Assembly: GCF_000317225.1 (NCBI RefSeq)
Contig: NZ_AJLL01000077.1
Coordinates: 1-64,000 of the forward strand
Length of the DNA stretch: 64,000 bases
Direction of reading: 5' to 3'
DNA from: Fischerella thermalis PCC 7521
Lineage (GTDB): Bacteria > Cyanobacteriota > Cyanobacteriia > Cyanobacteriales > Nostocaceae
The notes under the pieces were generated by a model, which did no database searches, had not been told where the DNA came from, and worked only from the letters and a program-made list of their open reading frames with translations. The position numbers and the translations under genes were made by a program. This document shows positions 8,832 through 17,770 of the stretch, piece by piece (positions within the stretch are counted from its first letter, which is position 1; each line of letters begins with the position of its first letter).

Positions 8832-9461
8832 TTAATCTGGCAGATTTTTTGTCGCAGCCATTGTAATGCGCGATCGCACTACTTTGTCTGTTTCTTGATT
8901 TAGTGACGTCTGTAAGGCAGTATGAGCTGCTGGTGTGCCAATTTCCTGTAGAGAAACTGCAGCAGCATAACGTAGTCCCCAATCTTCTGGAGTCAGTAAA
9001 GCCCAAGTGAGTTTTTCGACAGCATAGCGGATGACTTCCGGTTGCTTAGCAGTCCTCCCTATCTTTCCTAATCCGCGTGCGGCAATCCGACGGACATTTC
9101 CTTGGCAGTGGTTAGCTACTTCTGTGCCAACAACTTCTGCTAACAAATCAACTGCTCGCTCGTCACCAATTAGTGCTAGAGCCTGAATAATATAAGCCTG
9201 CACGCCCTGATCAGGAGAATTACGGAAAGCAAAAATCAGTGGTTCTACGCTTGCAGGTGCTAGCTTTACTAATGCTTCAACTGCCGCTTTACCCACAGAA
9301 GGGTGATGATGGCTAAAAGCTTGAATTAAAGCTGAAATCGCCTTATTTTCCGTAATTTCCCTAGCTGATAGAGCAGCAATTGCAGATATCGCATCAGTTG
9401 GTAGCGAAGCATTATTTAATTGCGAAATTAGTTGCTCGGTATTTACATTCTGTGTATTCAT
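8832..9461 (-). CDS. pecF: Phycoviolobilin lyase-isomerase subunit PecF
   Basis: This 209-residue HEAT-repeat protein, with PecE, binds phycocyanobilin to Cys84 of PecA and isomerises it to phycoviolobilin. The motif NHCQGNVRR contains His118-Cys119. The equivalent His-Cys pair in Mastigocladus laminosus PecF is essential for isomerisation, so this copy looks active. HEAT units run through the protein (VGKAAVEALVKLAP, VRRIAARGLGKIG, LRYAAAVSLQEIG). It lies after pecE and ends the pec genes. Confidence 0.94.
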   Translation of the reverse strand: MNTQNVNTEQLISQLNNASLPTDAISAIAALSAREITENKAISALIQAFSHHHPSVGKAAVEALVKLAPASVEPLIFAFRNSPDQGVQAYIIQALALIGDERAVDLLAEVVGTEVANHCQGNVRRIAARGLGKIGRTAKQPEVIRYAVEKLTWALLTPEDWGLRYAAAVSLQEIGTPAAHTALQTSLNQETDKVVRSRITMAATKNLPD

Positions 9462-9489
9462 GATTGTTAAAGATTGCAGACATAAAAAA

Positions 9490-9545
9490 GGTGTAATAGG
9501 TAATAGGGAAAAACCATCAATTACCTATTACCTATTACCGATTCC
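9490..9545. repeat. AGGTAATAGG / TTACCTATTACC inverted repeat between pecE and pecF
   Basis: TAATAGGTAATAGGGAA (9494-9510) faces ATTACCTATTACCTATTACC (9520-9539), an intercistronic hairpin of the same style as the other spacers. Confidence 0.65.
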
Positions 9546-9550
9546 CTACC

Positions 9551-10324
9551 TCAAAGTTGAATTAACAAATCATCAATTGCCCGAAAAATGAACTCAGTTG
9601 TTTCCTTGTCAGCTCGTTCGTTATCTAATAGGGCTTCCAAAATGCGTTTCAAATTTAATAACTTTAAACTGTTAGGAACCCGAGCAGCTAAAATCGCAGT
9701 TATTGCTTGACGATGACCAACGGCTCCTAAATCAAATATGGCTGCCCAGCGCAAATACATATTGTCATGATTCAAATTATTAATAATACGTTCTATGTAC
9801 TGGGGTTCTTGGGTTAAAACAAACAAATAGCGTGCCGCAGCACATTGTACTCGCTCGGAAGTGTGATTGAGAAAGGGTTCTATTTGAGGACGAGCAGACC
9901 ATACTTGTAAAGTCGCTAGCGCTTCTATCAAGGCTTCTAGCGGTTGCTGTTGATGAGATTGTAGCAGTTTCAGCAATGGCTCAACAGCCCGCTGGTCGCC
10001 AATCGCTGCTAAAGCTTGAATAACTGCTTCCCGCAGGTGCAGATCATCATCACATGCAAGTGCAGCAATTAACGCTGGTACTGCTTGTGGATTCTTTAAT
10101 TGCCCTAAAGCACGTGCAGCTTGACGACGTAGGGGATAGCCTCCTGATGGAATGCGATAGCGTTCATCAAACAGGGCTTCACACAACGCTGTACAACTTG
10201 CTTGCACTTGATGTTTTCCTAACCACCAAGCAGCGTAATAACGAATTTGGTTATCTTCGCTCTTTAGTGCTGCGATCGCTGCTTCTTTTGAAAGAATGGG
10301 TTCGGCAGAATATGCAGCAGTCAT
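9551..10324 (-). CDS. pecE: Phycoviolobilin lyase-isomerase subunit PecE
   Basis: This 257-residue HEAT-repeat partner of PecF corresponds to CpcE in fold and motifs: IRYYAAWWLGKHQV near residue 30, GGYPLRRQAARALGQL near 70, VQCAAARYLFVLTQEPQY near 170. The longest open frame begins 21 codons upstream at 10387, but that extension overlaps a low-complexity GGGGA-type repeat and resembles no CpcE/PecE N-terminus. The ATG at 10324 (MTAAYSAEPILSKEA) matches the CpcE pattern, so I use it, although no strong Shine-Dalgarno sequence precedes it. Confidence 0.92.
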   Translation of the reverse strand: MTAAYSAEPILSKEAAIAALKSEDNQIRYYAAWWLGKHQVQASCTALCEALFDERYRIPSGGYPLRRQAARALGQLKNPQAVPALIAALACDDDLHLREAVIQALAAIGDQRAVEPLLKLLQSHQQQPLEALIEALATLQVWSARPQIEPFLNHTSERVQCAAARYLFVLTQEPQYIERIINNLNHDNMYLRWAAIFDLGAVGHRQAITAILAARVPNSLKLLNLKRILEALLDNERADKETTEFIFRAIDDLLIQL

Positions 10325-10339
10325 AAGCAAGTCAAAAGT

Positions 10340-10472
10340 TAAAAGTGAGAGATATGGGGAGGCGGGGAACTCACCGGCATAAAGCACCTGGCGTTGGGGA
10401 TTAGGGGCAGTGGGGAGGTAGGAAGAATATATTTATTTATCCCCCCATCTCCCCATCACCCTATCCCCCCAT
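10340..10472. repeat. Low-complexity GGGGAGG / CCCCATC inverted repeats in the pecC-pecE spacer
   Basis: Purine-rich GGGGAGGCGGGG-like units (10354-10424) are followed by pyrimidine-rich CCCCCATCTCCCCATC units (10441-10472), able to form a long GC-containing hairpin between pecC and pecE. The element has also been read into the artefactual N-terminal extension of pecE. Confidence 0.6.
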
Positions 10473-10475
10473 CTT

Positions 10476-11315
10476 CTAAGAGGCTGGCGTAATCTTGACT
10501 ATCTTACCGCCACGCTTGTGAATTTCTTGGTAGGTAGCTGAGAGTCGCTCATAGGGTACGGTGTAAACTTGTCTGCTACGACGCACTGCAACTTTTGTGT
10601 TCAATCCACCAGCGATCGCTTCGATGAGGAACATGCGATTATCTCCCAATACAGGAGAACTAATCAAAGTTGGTGCAATTGATGTAAATCCAAGTCCTGG
10701 GGATGATGGTGGCGAAATCATGTTGGACATGTTCATCGCGATTTTCGAGCGTAAGCGCGAACTTTTACCACCAAATTGAGCGTTGTCGCTGTTACCTCTG
10801 CCACGATAAAGCTCGAATATACGGTTAAATCCTACCGTTTTCATACCAGGAATTGACTGAAATCCCCGGTAATAAGGAACAACATAATTACCGAAGGCAT
10901 TGTCATATTCAGAACTGTAAATGTACGATTCTATTTCGGCATAGTAACCGCTAGAAGCGTAAAGGTCTGTGTGGTATGCAATTTCTGATTGATCGTAGGG
11001 TGCGCGTCCCAACAAATGCTTATAGTTCAATTCAATGAACCGCACTTGGGAGTTTTTGTAAAAGAAACATTCTCTGTAAAACTCAGATTTTGCCAAAATT
11101 TCCACAAATTGTTTAACGCTGATTTTGCCGTTACGTAGCATTGCTTCAGCGCTAGTAAATCTCTGGCTAGCATACACACCTTGGCGACCAAAAATTTGCT
11201 CATAGGCAGCTCGAAATACTAGCTGCAATTCATCTTCAGTCCAATTTTGGCGCAGTTCTATTTTTTTGCCGATCTCATCTCTAATTGCTAGACGTTCTGC
11301 GACTGAAGTAGTCAT
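10476..11315 (-). CDS. pecC: Phycoerythrocyanin-associated rod linker PecC
   Basis: This 279-residue rod linker places the phycoerythrocyanin hexamer at the distal end of the rod. It has an N-terminal linker domain (about residues 20-180; [48 protein letters not shown]), a Ser/Pro-rich hinge and a C-terminal CpcD domain (about 225-279; [40 protein letters not shown]). The architecture is the same as CpcC. Its place after pecA identifies it as the PEC linker. Confidence 0.94.
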   Translation of the reverse strand: MTTSVAERLAIRDEIGKKIELRQNWTEDELQLVFRAAYEQIFGRQGVYASQRFTSAEAMLRNGKISVKQFVEILAKSEFYRECFFYKNSQVRFIELNYKHLLGRAPYDQSEIAYHTDLYASSGYYAEIESYIYSSEYDNAFGNYVVPYYRGFQSIPGMKTVGFNRIFELYRGRGNSDNAQFGGKSSRLRSKIAMNMSNMISPPSSPGLGFTSIAPTLISSPVLGDNRMFLIEAIAGGLNTKVAVRRSRQVYTVPYERLSATYQEIHKRGGKIVKITPAS

Positions 11316-11398
11316 CTTGACAATCGCTCCATATTTGCGAATTTTTTATTGTTTCTTTTCTCAAATACAACGAATGGCTAATTGCTAATTGCACTCTT

Positions 11399-11490
11399 GC
11401 TAGTTGTTAGTTGTTGGTTGTTAGTTGTTGGTTGTTAGTTGTTCCAGACAACAAACAACTATTAACGATCAACAATTACTAACTACTAAC
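11399..11490. repeat. TTAGTTGTTGG tandem array with ACTAACTACTAAC arm (pecA-pecC spacer)
   Basis: At least four units of TTAGTTGTTGG occupy 11402-11442. The facing arm holds ACAACAAACAAC and ACTAACTACTAAC segments (11448-11490), so a long hairpin can form between pecA and pecC. Confidence 0.7.
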
Positions 11491-11547
11491 CAGTCTCGAT
11501 TAGCCATTAGCCATCAAAGAAGGACAAAGGACACTTGCTGTGTGGAT

Positions 11548-12036
11548 TTAGCTCAATGCATTAATTGCATAGTTGATATAGGTGTTGGCTTCACCAGCAA
11601 CATCACCTGTCAAACCATGATTGTCACGGACAAATTCTAGAGCCGCTACGTACCAGCTGGGAGACAAGCCAAGAGCGCTGTTGAATTCTTTTAAGCCTGC
11701 AACTACGTACTCATCCAAGGGGCCAGTGCCACCAACTACGCAGCAATAGCTGATAGTACGTAAGTAATGGTCAATATCACGTACGCACTTAGATTTACCT
11801 TCTGGGGTAGAAGCGTACTGAGGCCCTTGCATTTGGGTGGTGTAGGGGAATTTTTGATAAACGTGATTGGCTGCTGCTTCTGCCCATTTTTGGCCGTTGT
11901 TAGCAAATGCTTTAGCTGCTTCTAAGCCAGCACGAGCGCGGTTAAAACGACCAAATACTGCTTGGAGTTCAGTGTTGCTCAGATAAGAACCGCGAACATC
12001 AGCAGCGGCGATCGCTTCAGTTAATGGGGTTTTCAT
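11548..12036 (-). CDS. pecA: Phycoerythrocyanin alpha subunit PecA
   Basis: This 162-residue phycobiliprotein binds phycoviolobilin at Cys84 ([13 protein letters not shown]), which is installed by PecE/PecF; it extends rod absorption to about 570 nm. Against CpcA in the same window it has the PEC-type changes [16 protein letters not shown] and [15 protein letters not shown]. The ends ([20 protein letters not shown] and [13 protein letters not shown]) are intact. A hairpin lies in the pecB-pecA gap. Confidence 0.96.
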   Translation of the reverse strand: MKTPLTEAIAAADVRGSYLSNTELQAVFGRFNRARAGLEAAKAFANNGQKWAEAAANHVYQKFPYTTQMQGPQYASTPEGKSKCVRDIDHYLRTISYCCVVGGTGPLDEYVVAGLKEFNSALGLSPSWYVAALEFVRDNHGLTGDVAGEANTYINYAINALS

Positions 12037-12133
12037 GATTTAATTAATCTCCAAAAATTGCTAACTAAAAGAACTCAAAAAAGTCTTGCCAAAAATTTAT
12101 GAAAACAAGTTGTACATGCAACTTTTATATTCA

Positions 12134-12174
12134 TATCCTTTGCAATTACAAATGACCCAGGCAGACAAAGGATA
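12134..12174 (-). promoter_or_regulatory. Perfect 9-bp inverted repeat in the pecB-pecA spacer
   Basis: TATCCTTTG (12134-12142) and CAAAGGATA (12166-12174) are perfect inverted arms around a 23-base loop between the two subunit genes. It may stabilise or balance the subunit transcript; no T run follows, so termination is unlikely. Confidence 0.5.
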
Positions 12175-12209
12175 CTTACAAAAAGTGCAATCTACAACCA
12201 AAAAAATTT

Positions 12210-12728
12210 TTAAGCAACCGCCGAAGCAGCGCGGTCAAAATAGCTGGCAACTTCAGACATTAACTGACTGCAATCACCTCTGGTAATGCCATTAGGATCG
12301 TTAGCAATTTTGAGGGCAGCTTCTTTCATTTTTTGAATTCCAGAAGCTACAGCATCACCTGGAGTACCAAGAGCTTGATAGGTTTCACGTAAACCATTCA
12401 AGCAGCGATCATCCATCACACTGGAATCACCTGCTAGTACAGAGTAGGTAACGTAGCGCAGAATAAATCCTAAATCGCGGATACATGCAGCCTGATTACG
12501 ATGATGAAAGCAAGCACCACCAGGATTGAAGACTTGGGGGCGTTCTGCTACTAAAGCACGATAAGCATTAGCAACAATGGAGGAAGCATTGCTGGTGAGT
12601 CTATTAACAACGTCTAAGCGCTTGTTGCTATCAGCAACCATTCCTTGCAGAGCGTTGATTTCGTCACCGCTTAAATAAGCACCTTTTTTATCAGCTTGTT
12701 CAACTACTCTGGAAAAAGCATCAAGCAT
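12210..12728 (-). CDS. pecB: Phycoerythrocyanin beta subunit PecB
   Basis: This 172-residue beta subunit carries phycocyanobilin at Cys82 ([12 protein letters not shown]) and Cys153 ([11 protein letters not shown]). At position 72, where CpcB in this window has the methylatable Asn, PecB reads PGGACFHH, with Ala72 and an extra Cys73. AGGAG lies six bases upstream of the ATG at 12728. It is the first gene of the pec-cpc cluster, so its upstream region should contain the main pec promoter. Confidence 0.96.
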   Translation of the reverse strand: MLDAFSRVVEQADKKGAYLSGDEINALQGMVADSNKRLDVVNRLTSNASSIVANAYRALVAERPQVFNPGGACFHHRNQAACIRDLGFILRYVTYSVLAGDSSVMDDRCLNGLRETYQALGTPGDAVASGIQKMKEAALKIANDPNGITRGDCSQLMSEVASYFDRAASAVA

Positions 12729-13385
12729 TTTTTTCTCCTAGTGTTCACAGCAGCAAATTAAAGCCATTAAATCAGCTTGTTTTGGTAGAAGCAATCAGAT
12801 ATTCCAGACAAATAGGCATGAAAATTTCTAGCAAATATTGCACATAAAAATCAAATTAATATGATTTATACGCGCAAATATTTAGCACGAGAAATCTTTA
12901 TTGTCTTGATATTTTTAAATTGCTTTCTGACCTAGTTCGTATTTTATATTTGGCTTGCAGCCTTTTTTTATGAACTTTATTTAATAAGTGTAAAAATCTA
13001 GATTATTTAGTGAAACCTATGAATCGGCAGGCTTATATACTTATGACTTAAATCCTTGCTTTACATTATGAAATTTTTGTTAATCTAACTTCATGTTTTT
13101 GTTCCATAGGATTAATAGTAGTAAAAGTTACATTGAATGTTATTTTGGTCTGAAAAAAAATAAAGTTTTTCTATCTTTCTTGAAGAAGATGCAATTAAAA
13201 AATCTGCATTGTATGTAACGATTTTATTGATTTTTTATTTCAGCCAAAATACTTAAAATCTAAATCTGGAATTTTCTCAAAAATAGTGGTTAAAAGTAAA
13301 CATCTCACAAGTTTACTGAAGCTTTGATGAATGATAAATATGTAAAGTTATGTAAAGATGAGTAAAGAAGATTCGTAAAGATTTC
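12729..13385 (-). promoter_or_regulatory. pecB leader: pec promoter and leader region
   Basis: This is 657 bases of strongly AT-rich DNA between rluD and pecB with no credible ORF. It should hold the pec promoter and leader. Light- or nitrogen-dependent regulation is likely from knowledge of the family, but I could not find a convincing NtcA palindrome (GTA-N8-TAC) at promoter spacing. Confidence 0.5.
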
Positions 13386-14333
13386 TCATTTGTAATTTTT
13401 ATCGGCAGTGGTCACCCGTCTTTTCAAAACTTCTAAGAGAGTCTTGAAGGTTTGAGGAATAGGTGCAGTGACTTCGATCCATTCTTCAGAGACCGGATGC
13501 TGTAACCTGAGTCGCCATGCATGGAGTGCTTGTCCCGGTAAATTCACACCCACCGAACGGCCAGAACTATAAACAGGATCGCCGACGATGGGATGACCTA
13601 TGTGGGCGCTGTGGACACGAATTTGATGGGTACGTCCGGTTTCCAATTGAAAGTGCATTAATGTATAGTTGCCCAGACGTTCAAGTATTCGCCAATGGGT
13701 AGTTGCAGGTCTTCCACCTTTTTCTGGTGAGACAACAGCCATTTTTTTTCGATCTACTGGATGGCGACCGATGGGTAAGTCAATTGTACCGTTTTCAGTT
13801 TTTGGGACACCGTAGACAACACCTAGATATTCTCGTTGTGCAGTTTTAGCTTTGAGTTGTGCTTGGAGATGCTGATGGGCAAATTCAGTTTTAGCAATTG
13901 CGATCGCCCCTGTTGTATCTTTATCTAATCGATGCACAATTCCTGGACGCTGCACACCCCCTATGCCGGGTAAATTGGGACAATGAGCTAAAATGGCGTT
14001 AACCAATGTGCCATCGGGATGACCGGGTGCAGGATGGACAACTAAGCCCGCAGGTTTATTGAGAATTAATAGTTGGTCGTCTTCGTAGAGAATGTCTAGG
14101 GGAATGTCTTGTGCTGTCAGTTCGAGAGGTTCTGCTGGGGGAATTTCTAAGCAAATGCGATCGCCCTGTTTCACACTAGTCTTTTTCGATGTGCAAATTT
14201 TGCCGTTGAGTTGAACCTGACCCTGTTCAATTAATTGTTGGACGCGGGAACGAGATAAGTCTGTCAATCTTTCGGTCAGGTAGCGGTCAAGGCGTTCTCC
14301 CTGTTCTTCTACTTGTAAACTAATTTCGGTCAC
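13386..14333 (-). CDS. rluD: Large-subunit pseudouridine synthase, RluA/RluD family
   Basis: This 315-residue enzyme converts specific uridines to pseudouridine in 23S rRNA. An S4 RNA-binding domain (about residues 12-70; RLDRYLTERLTDLSRSRVQ) precedes the catalytic domain. The active-site motif HRLDKDTTG contains the catalytic Asp, followed by GRTHQIRVH and HIGHPIVGDPVY. It starts with GTG (MTEISLQVEEQG). It is upstream of pecB in the same direction and without an obvious terminator. Which uridine it modifies cannot be read from the sequence; the RluD name is a family-level assignment. Confidence 0.88.
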   Translation of the reverse strand: MTEISLQVEEQGERLDRYLTERLTDLSRSRVQQLIEQGQVQLNGKICTSKKTSVKQGDRICLEIPPAEPLELTAQDIPLDILYEDDQLLILNKPAGLVVHPAPGHPDGTLVNAILAHCPNLPGIGGVQRPGIVHRLDKDTTGAIAIAKTEFAHQHLQAQLKAKTAQREYLGVVYGVPKTENGTIDLPIGRHPVDRKKMAVVSPEKGGRPATTHWRILERLGNYTLMHFQLETGRTHQIRVHSAHIGHPIVGDPVYSSGRSVGVNLPGQALHAWRLRLQHPVSEEWIEVTAPIPQTFKTLLEVLKRRVTTADKNYK

Positions 14334-16240
14334 AGTTGTATTAGTCTAATCTCCAGTTTTTGTAGTTTAGCTTTTCTGGAGAATAGCAGAAAGTTTTGTG
14401 AGGTGGTTGACTGATAACTTTATCATTCTTCTTGTCTCCCTTACGCTTGACACTTTGCTCAATTTTCATAGTGGGGGGTGAGAGCAATGCTGGTATTGCA
14501 CCCATTGTCATAATCTAATTTCAAGTTTATTGTTGTTGGACAAGAGAAAATATATGCAGTTATTTTAGATGTGGATAATGTTGAATAACTGAGTTTCGCA
14601 TCTTACATGTTTCTTGACTAGATTTTGTATAAGAAACTGCTTTTCAAAAGGCGAATATTTCATGCCCATATTTGAGCTAATTTAGCTCTTAATTTGCTGC
14701 GTCGTTATTTTGACTGCGCTGCACTATTACTATATGGGCAGTCAAAAAATACTATTAAAATACACTATTTATATGATGCTATCCGGATAAACTTTAATTT
14801 TTAAATCTAAGTGATAGTTCTTAGTTTTATCTTTATTGATTGAAAACAAACCTTCTATTTGTATCAAAGATACCTAAATCAACTATCCAGCTTTACTCGG
14901 TTGATTTGATGGCTTGGATAGGAAGCTTGAGTTTGTGACTTTTTCTTTAGTTACTACTGATGCTTGTGAACGCACTAACTTCAGTTGTAGCTTTGTAACC
15001 ACCAATAGCTGTGCAAAAAATTAAAATTAACACAGTTAAGATAATGCCATTTTGGCTAAATAAAATCCTATCAATAGGCTTATAATGCATACATCATTAC
15101 AATTACCTTAGTATTTCTCTGTTTCTCAACATGAACTATCAAGAGTATTTATTTGGTTATAATTGCTGAGCAGAACAAAGTTCCAAAATATATAAATGTA
15201 TCAGCAAAAACAAAATGAGAAAGAATTAATTGGTAAGAAACTAATAAAATCATGAATGCAATAAATACAACAAACTCAAACATTAAATTAAGTTGTACAT
15301 TTTTGTAAACTTAAGTATCGATACTTGCAACGAGAAACTTTATAGATAAATCTTTTGTTACTCATGACAATAACTTCTATTTCACAATATCTTTACTTCT
15401 TCATAGGATTTTTCATGCTTCTTTTATTTTTTTTGTTGAAATTAGAGTAATCTAAAAGTAAGGAAGATAATTTTATTTTTAAATATGGAGTAAATTACTT
15501 GAGTTACACCACAATCATCAAATTTAATAGTTGTAATTCACTACGGTAGCTACTCATCCAGTTCATCAGGGCAAACTTTCTTTTCATTAAGACAATACTT
15601 TAGAGGGTGTTTTCAAACATATGAAGAAATTGCCTTCTTGGGAGCCAATCACTACTCCATCTTTTACTCCACCATTAAAATTCATGCAAAATGTGGGTGA
15701 AAGGTAAGCAAGTTTACCCTTAAAGGTTTCCTCATTAAGTACACCTGACGTTTAAAGGATAGGGTGAAAGGCATAATTTTTTACATTATCCGTGTCATCT
15801 ATAGCCTTCAGCCATTTTTGGTGAATGCGATCGCAAAATTAGTGACGATGAAATCTCAGTATTGACAAAATGCCCTACACTCTGCTCAAAAATGATCGAT
15901 TTTGGGCTAGTTAATTACTAAGTCACATTACTTATCAAATTTATGGATTAAATCTTTAACAGCCTGCTTGTATGCTACCTGCGATTCCATTTTGCTTCAA
16001 AAACCAACAACAGAGTCTGTACAAAGCACTAAATCACCTTAATATGGCTGTGTTAGCAATTTTTGCTATTGTTTTTTGAGACGAATTATCTACTTTAGGC
16101 ATTTTTTATCTTTTTATGTGGGTATATGCACCCACGCCATAAGCTAATGTTAAGTAAGTGCAATATGCAGGCGCTGTTTCATGGCAACAAGTAGAGCCAT
16201 TTGCATTTGTCAATTTTGAGTTTATTTGAGAGCCGTAGCC
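14334..16240. other. 1.9-kb AT-rich gene-free region upstream of patA
   Basis: No ORF of normal size or recognisable family exists on either strand. Visible items are a tiny ORF at 15621-15707 (+), 28 codons starting MKKLPSWEPITTPSF with a poor ribosome-binding site, and a hairpin GTGGGT-ATATGC-ACCCAC at 16118-16135, about 105 bases before the patA start. The length fits a regulatory region for divergent rluD and patA, or the decayed remains of a gene. Confidence 0.5.
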
Positions 16241-17446
16241 ATGAAGATACTCCCTATTAATAGATACAGGTTTTATCAATCGTTACAGCCGTTATTTCTA
16301 CTGAAGAAAATAACTAGTAAATCCACTGCTGGTTGTTTACAAGTTTTTACCGCTTCTGGTTCTTGGTCAATCTATGTGGAGGAGGGTAAATTAATTTATG
16401 CGTGCTGTACAGAAAAAATGTTTGAGTTGCTTTACAAGCACTTGCAGCGTTTAAGCCAAAAAATACCTACTCTCCACAATGGCATCAAAGAGCAATTGCG
16501 GGCAATTTTTGAAACCGGGATTGAGAATCAAGCAATACCCAATCCTGACTATCTAGCTATTTGCTGGTTAGTTAATCAGAAATATATCACCCCAGCTCAA
16601 GCCGGAATCTTGGTGGAACAATTGGCGCTAGAAGTTTTAGAGTCGTTTTTATTGTTAAAAGAGGGGAGTTATGAATTTGCTCCTGAAAGCTTTTTGGATG
16701 AAATGCCCAAGTTCTGCCATTTAGATGTGCGTTTGCTGGTGGAACGTTGCCAAAGGCGATCGCCTAGCTATGCATCCATCCCCAGTGGTAAATCAGAAAG
16801 ATCCAGTGCTGATGCAGCGCCACCGCAGCCAGCTTCTTTGGAAAGACGCCATCTCAATCATCAATCAGCTTCGGAATTTGCAGCTAACTGCCCACAACAA
16901 ACTCCCCAAAGGACATCCAAGGGGGAAAGTACACCCAATTCTGGACAGCAACAGCATCTCCATGTTGTCCCCCCAAGCCAGCAACCTTTGCCTAAACCAA
17001 GGTTGAATAATGTCTTACCTCATCCTGTTAATACTAATAACAGTAATCGTCCACAAATTTCTCGACCAAATGTTGATAAAAAACTCTACACAGTTTTTTG
17101 TATTGATGACAGTCCTGCTGTCGTAAATGCCATCAGTAAATTTTTGGATGATCAAATGTTTTCTGTTGTGGGTATTAACGATCCACTCAAGGCTTTAATG
17201 CAAATTATTCGTCTCAAACCAGATTTGATTTTACTAGATATTGAAATGCCAAACTTAGATGGTTATGAATTGTGTTCATTGGTACGGAAACATTCTCATT
17301 TTAAAGATACACCTATAATCATGATTACAGGTAGAACAGGTTTTATCGATAAAGCTAGAGCCAAACTTGTGAGGGCATCAGGCTATTTGAGTAAACCTTT
17401 TACACAGGCAGACTTACTTAAAGAAGTATTTCAACACATTAAGTAG
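16241..17446 (+). CDS. patA: PatA-like PATAN-domain response regulator
   Basis: This 401-residue protein has an N-terminal PATAN (DUF4388-type) domain at about residues 1-175, a Pro/Gln/Ser-rich linker (about 180-275) and a C-terminal receiver domain (about 280-400). The receiver keeps the acidic pair (VFCIDDSPAVV), the phosphoacceptor Asp in LILLDIEMPNLDGYE, the Thr of IMITGRTG and the Lys of YLSKPF. In Anabaena sp. PCC 7120, PatA is needed for intercalary heterocysts and its gene lies next to the pec-cpc cluster in this divergent orientation, so both domain order and synteny support the name. I use the ATG at 16241; an in-frame TTG five codons earlier is weaker. The following MCP-like and CheA-like genes suggest a chemosensory-type pathway. 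Confidence 0.82.
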   Translation: MKILPINRYRFYQSLQPLFLLKKITSKSTAGCLQVFTASGSWSIYVEEGKLIYACCTEKMFELLYKHLQRLSQKIPTLHNGIKEQLRAIFETGIENQAIPNPDYLAICWLVNQKYITPAQAGILVEQLALEVLESFLLLKEGSYEFAPESFLDEMPKFCHLDVRLLVERCQRRSPSYASIPSGKSERSSADAAPPQPASLERRHLNHQSASEFAANCPQQTPQRTSKGESTPNSGQQQHLHVVPPSQQPLPKPRLNNVLPHPVNTNNSNRPQISRPNVDKKLYTVFCIDDSPAVVNAISKFLDDQMFSVVGINDPLKALMQIIRLKPDLILLDIEMPNLDGYELCSLVRKHSHFKDTPIIMITGRTGFIDKARAKLVRASGYLSKPFTQADLLKEVFQHIK

Positions 17447-17770
17447 GTGTAAAAAATTTAAGTATGAATTGTAGATGCACAGGCTATTGTGTCATCTTCT
17501 ATTTTCTGTAACATCCAATAATGATTACAAGGAGATAGGAGGCATAAAAAATAAATTATGCCTATATTATTGCTTTTTGTCATACTTGACTGATAGGGCT
17601 TTGCGTGAAATGGTAATGTAAACGCGGAGAAACGCAGAGTTTTTCTACATATAATTCGCTACGACTAGTAACTTTCACAATTGCTTTTTAAGCCCTCAAG
17701 TTTATCTGTAAAAGTCATCCAAAATCCAAAATCCAAAATCGCTTCACCCTCTGAGTATAGAGATAACTTA
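17447..17770 (+). other. Intergenic region between patA and the MCP-like gene
   Basis: It has no gene. It carries a fragment of the ACGCGGAGAAACGCAGAG repeat (17620-17640) and three tandem CCAAAAT units at 17718-17738. The open frame of the next gene runs back to a TTG at 17681 through the latter repeat, which is why I place that start downstream. Confidence 0.5.

Noticed and set aside
10325-10387. N-terminal extension of pecE
   Set aside because: It is a translation of a low-complexity spacer repeat and is absent from the CpcE/PecE pattern.
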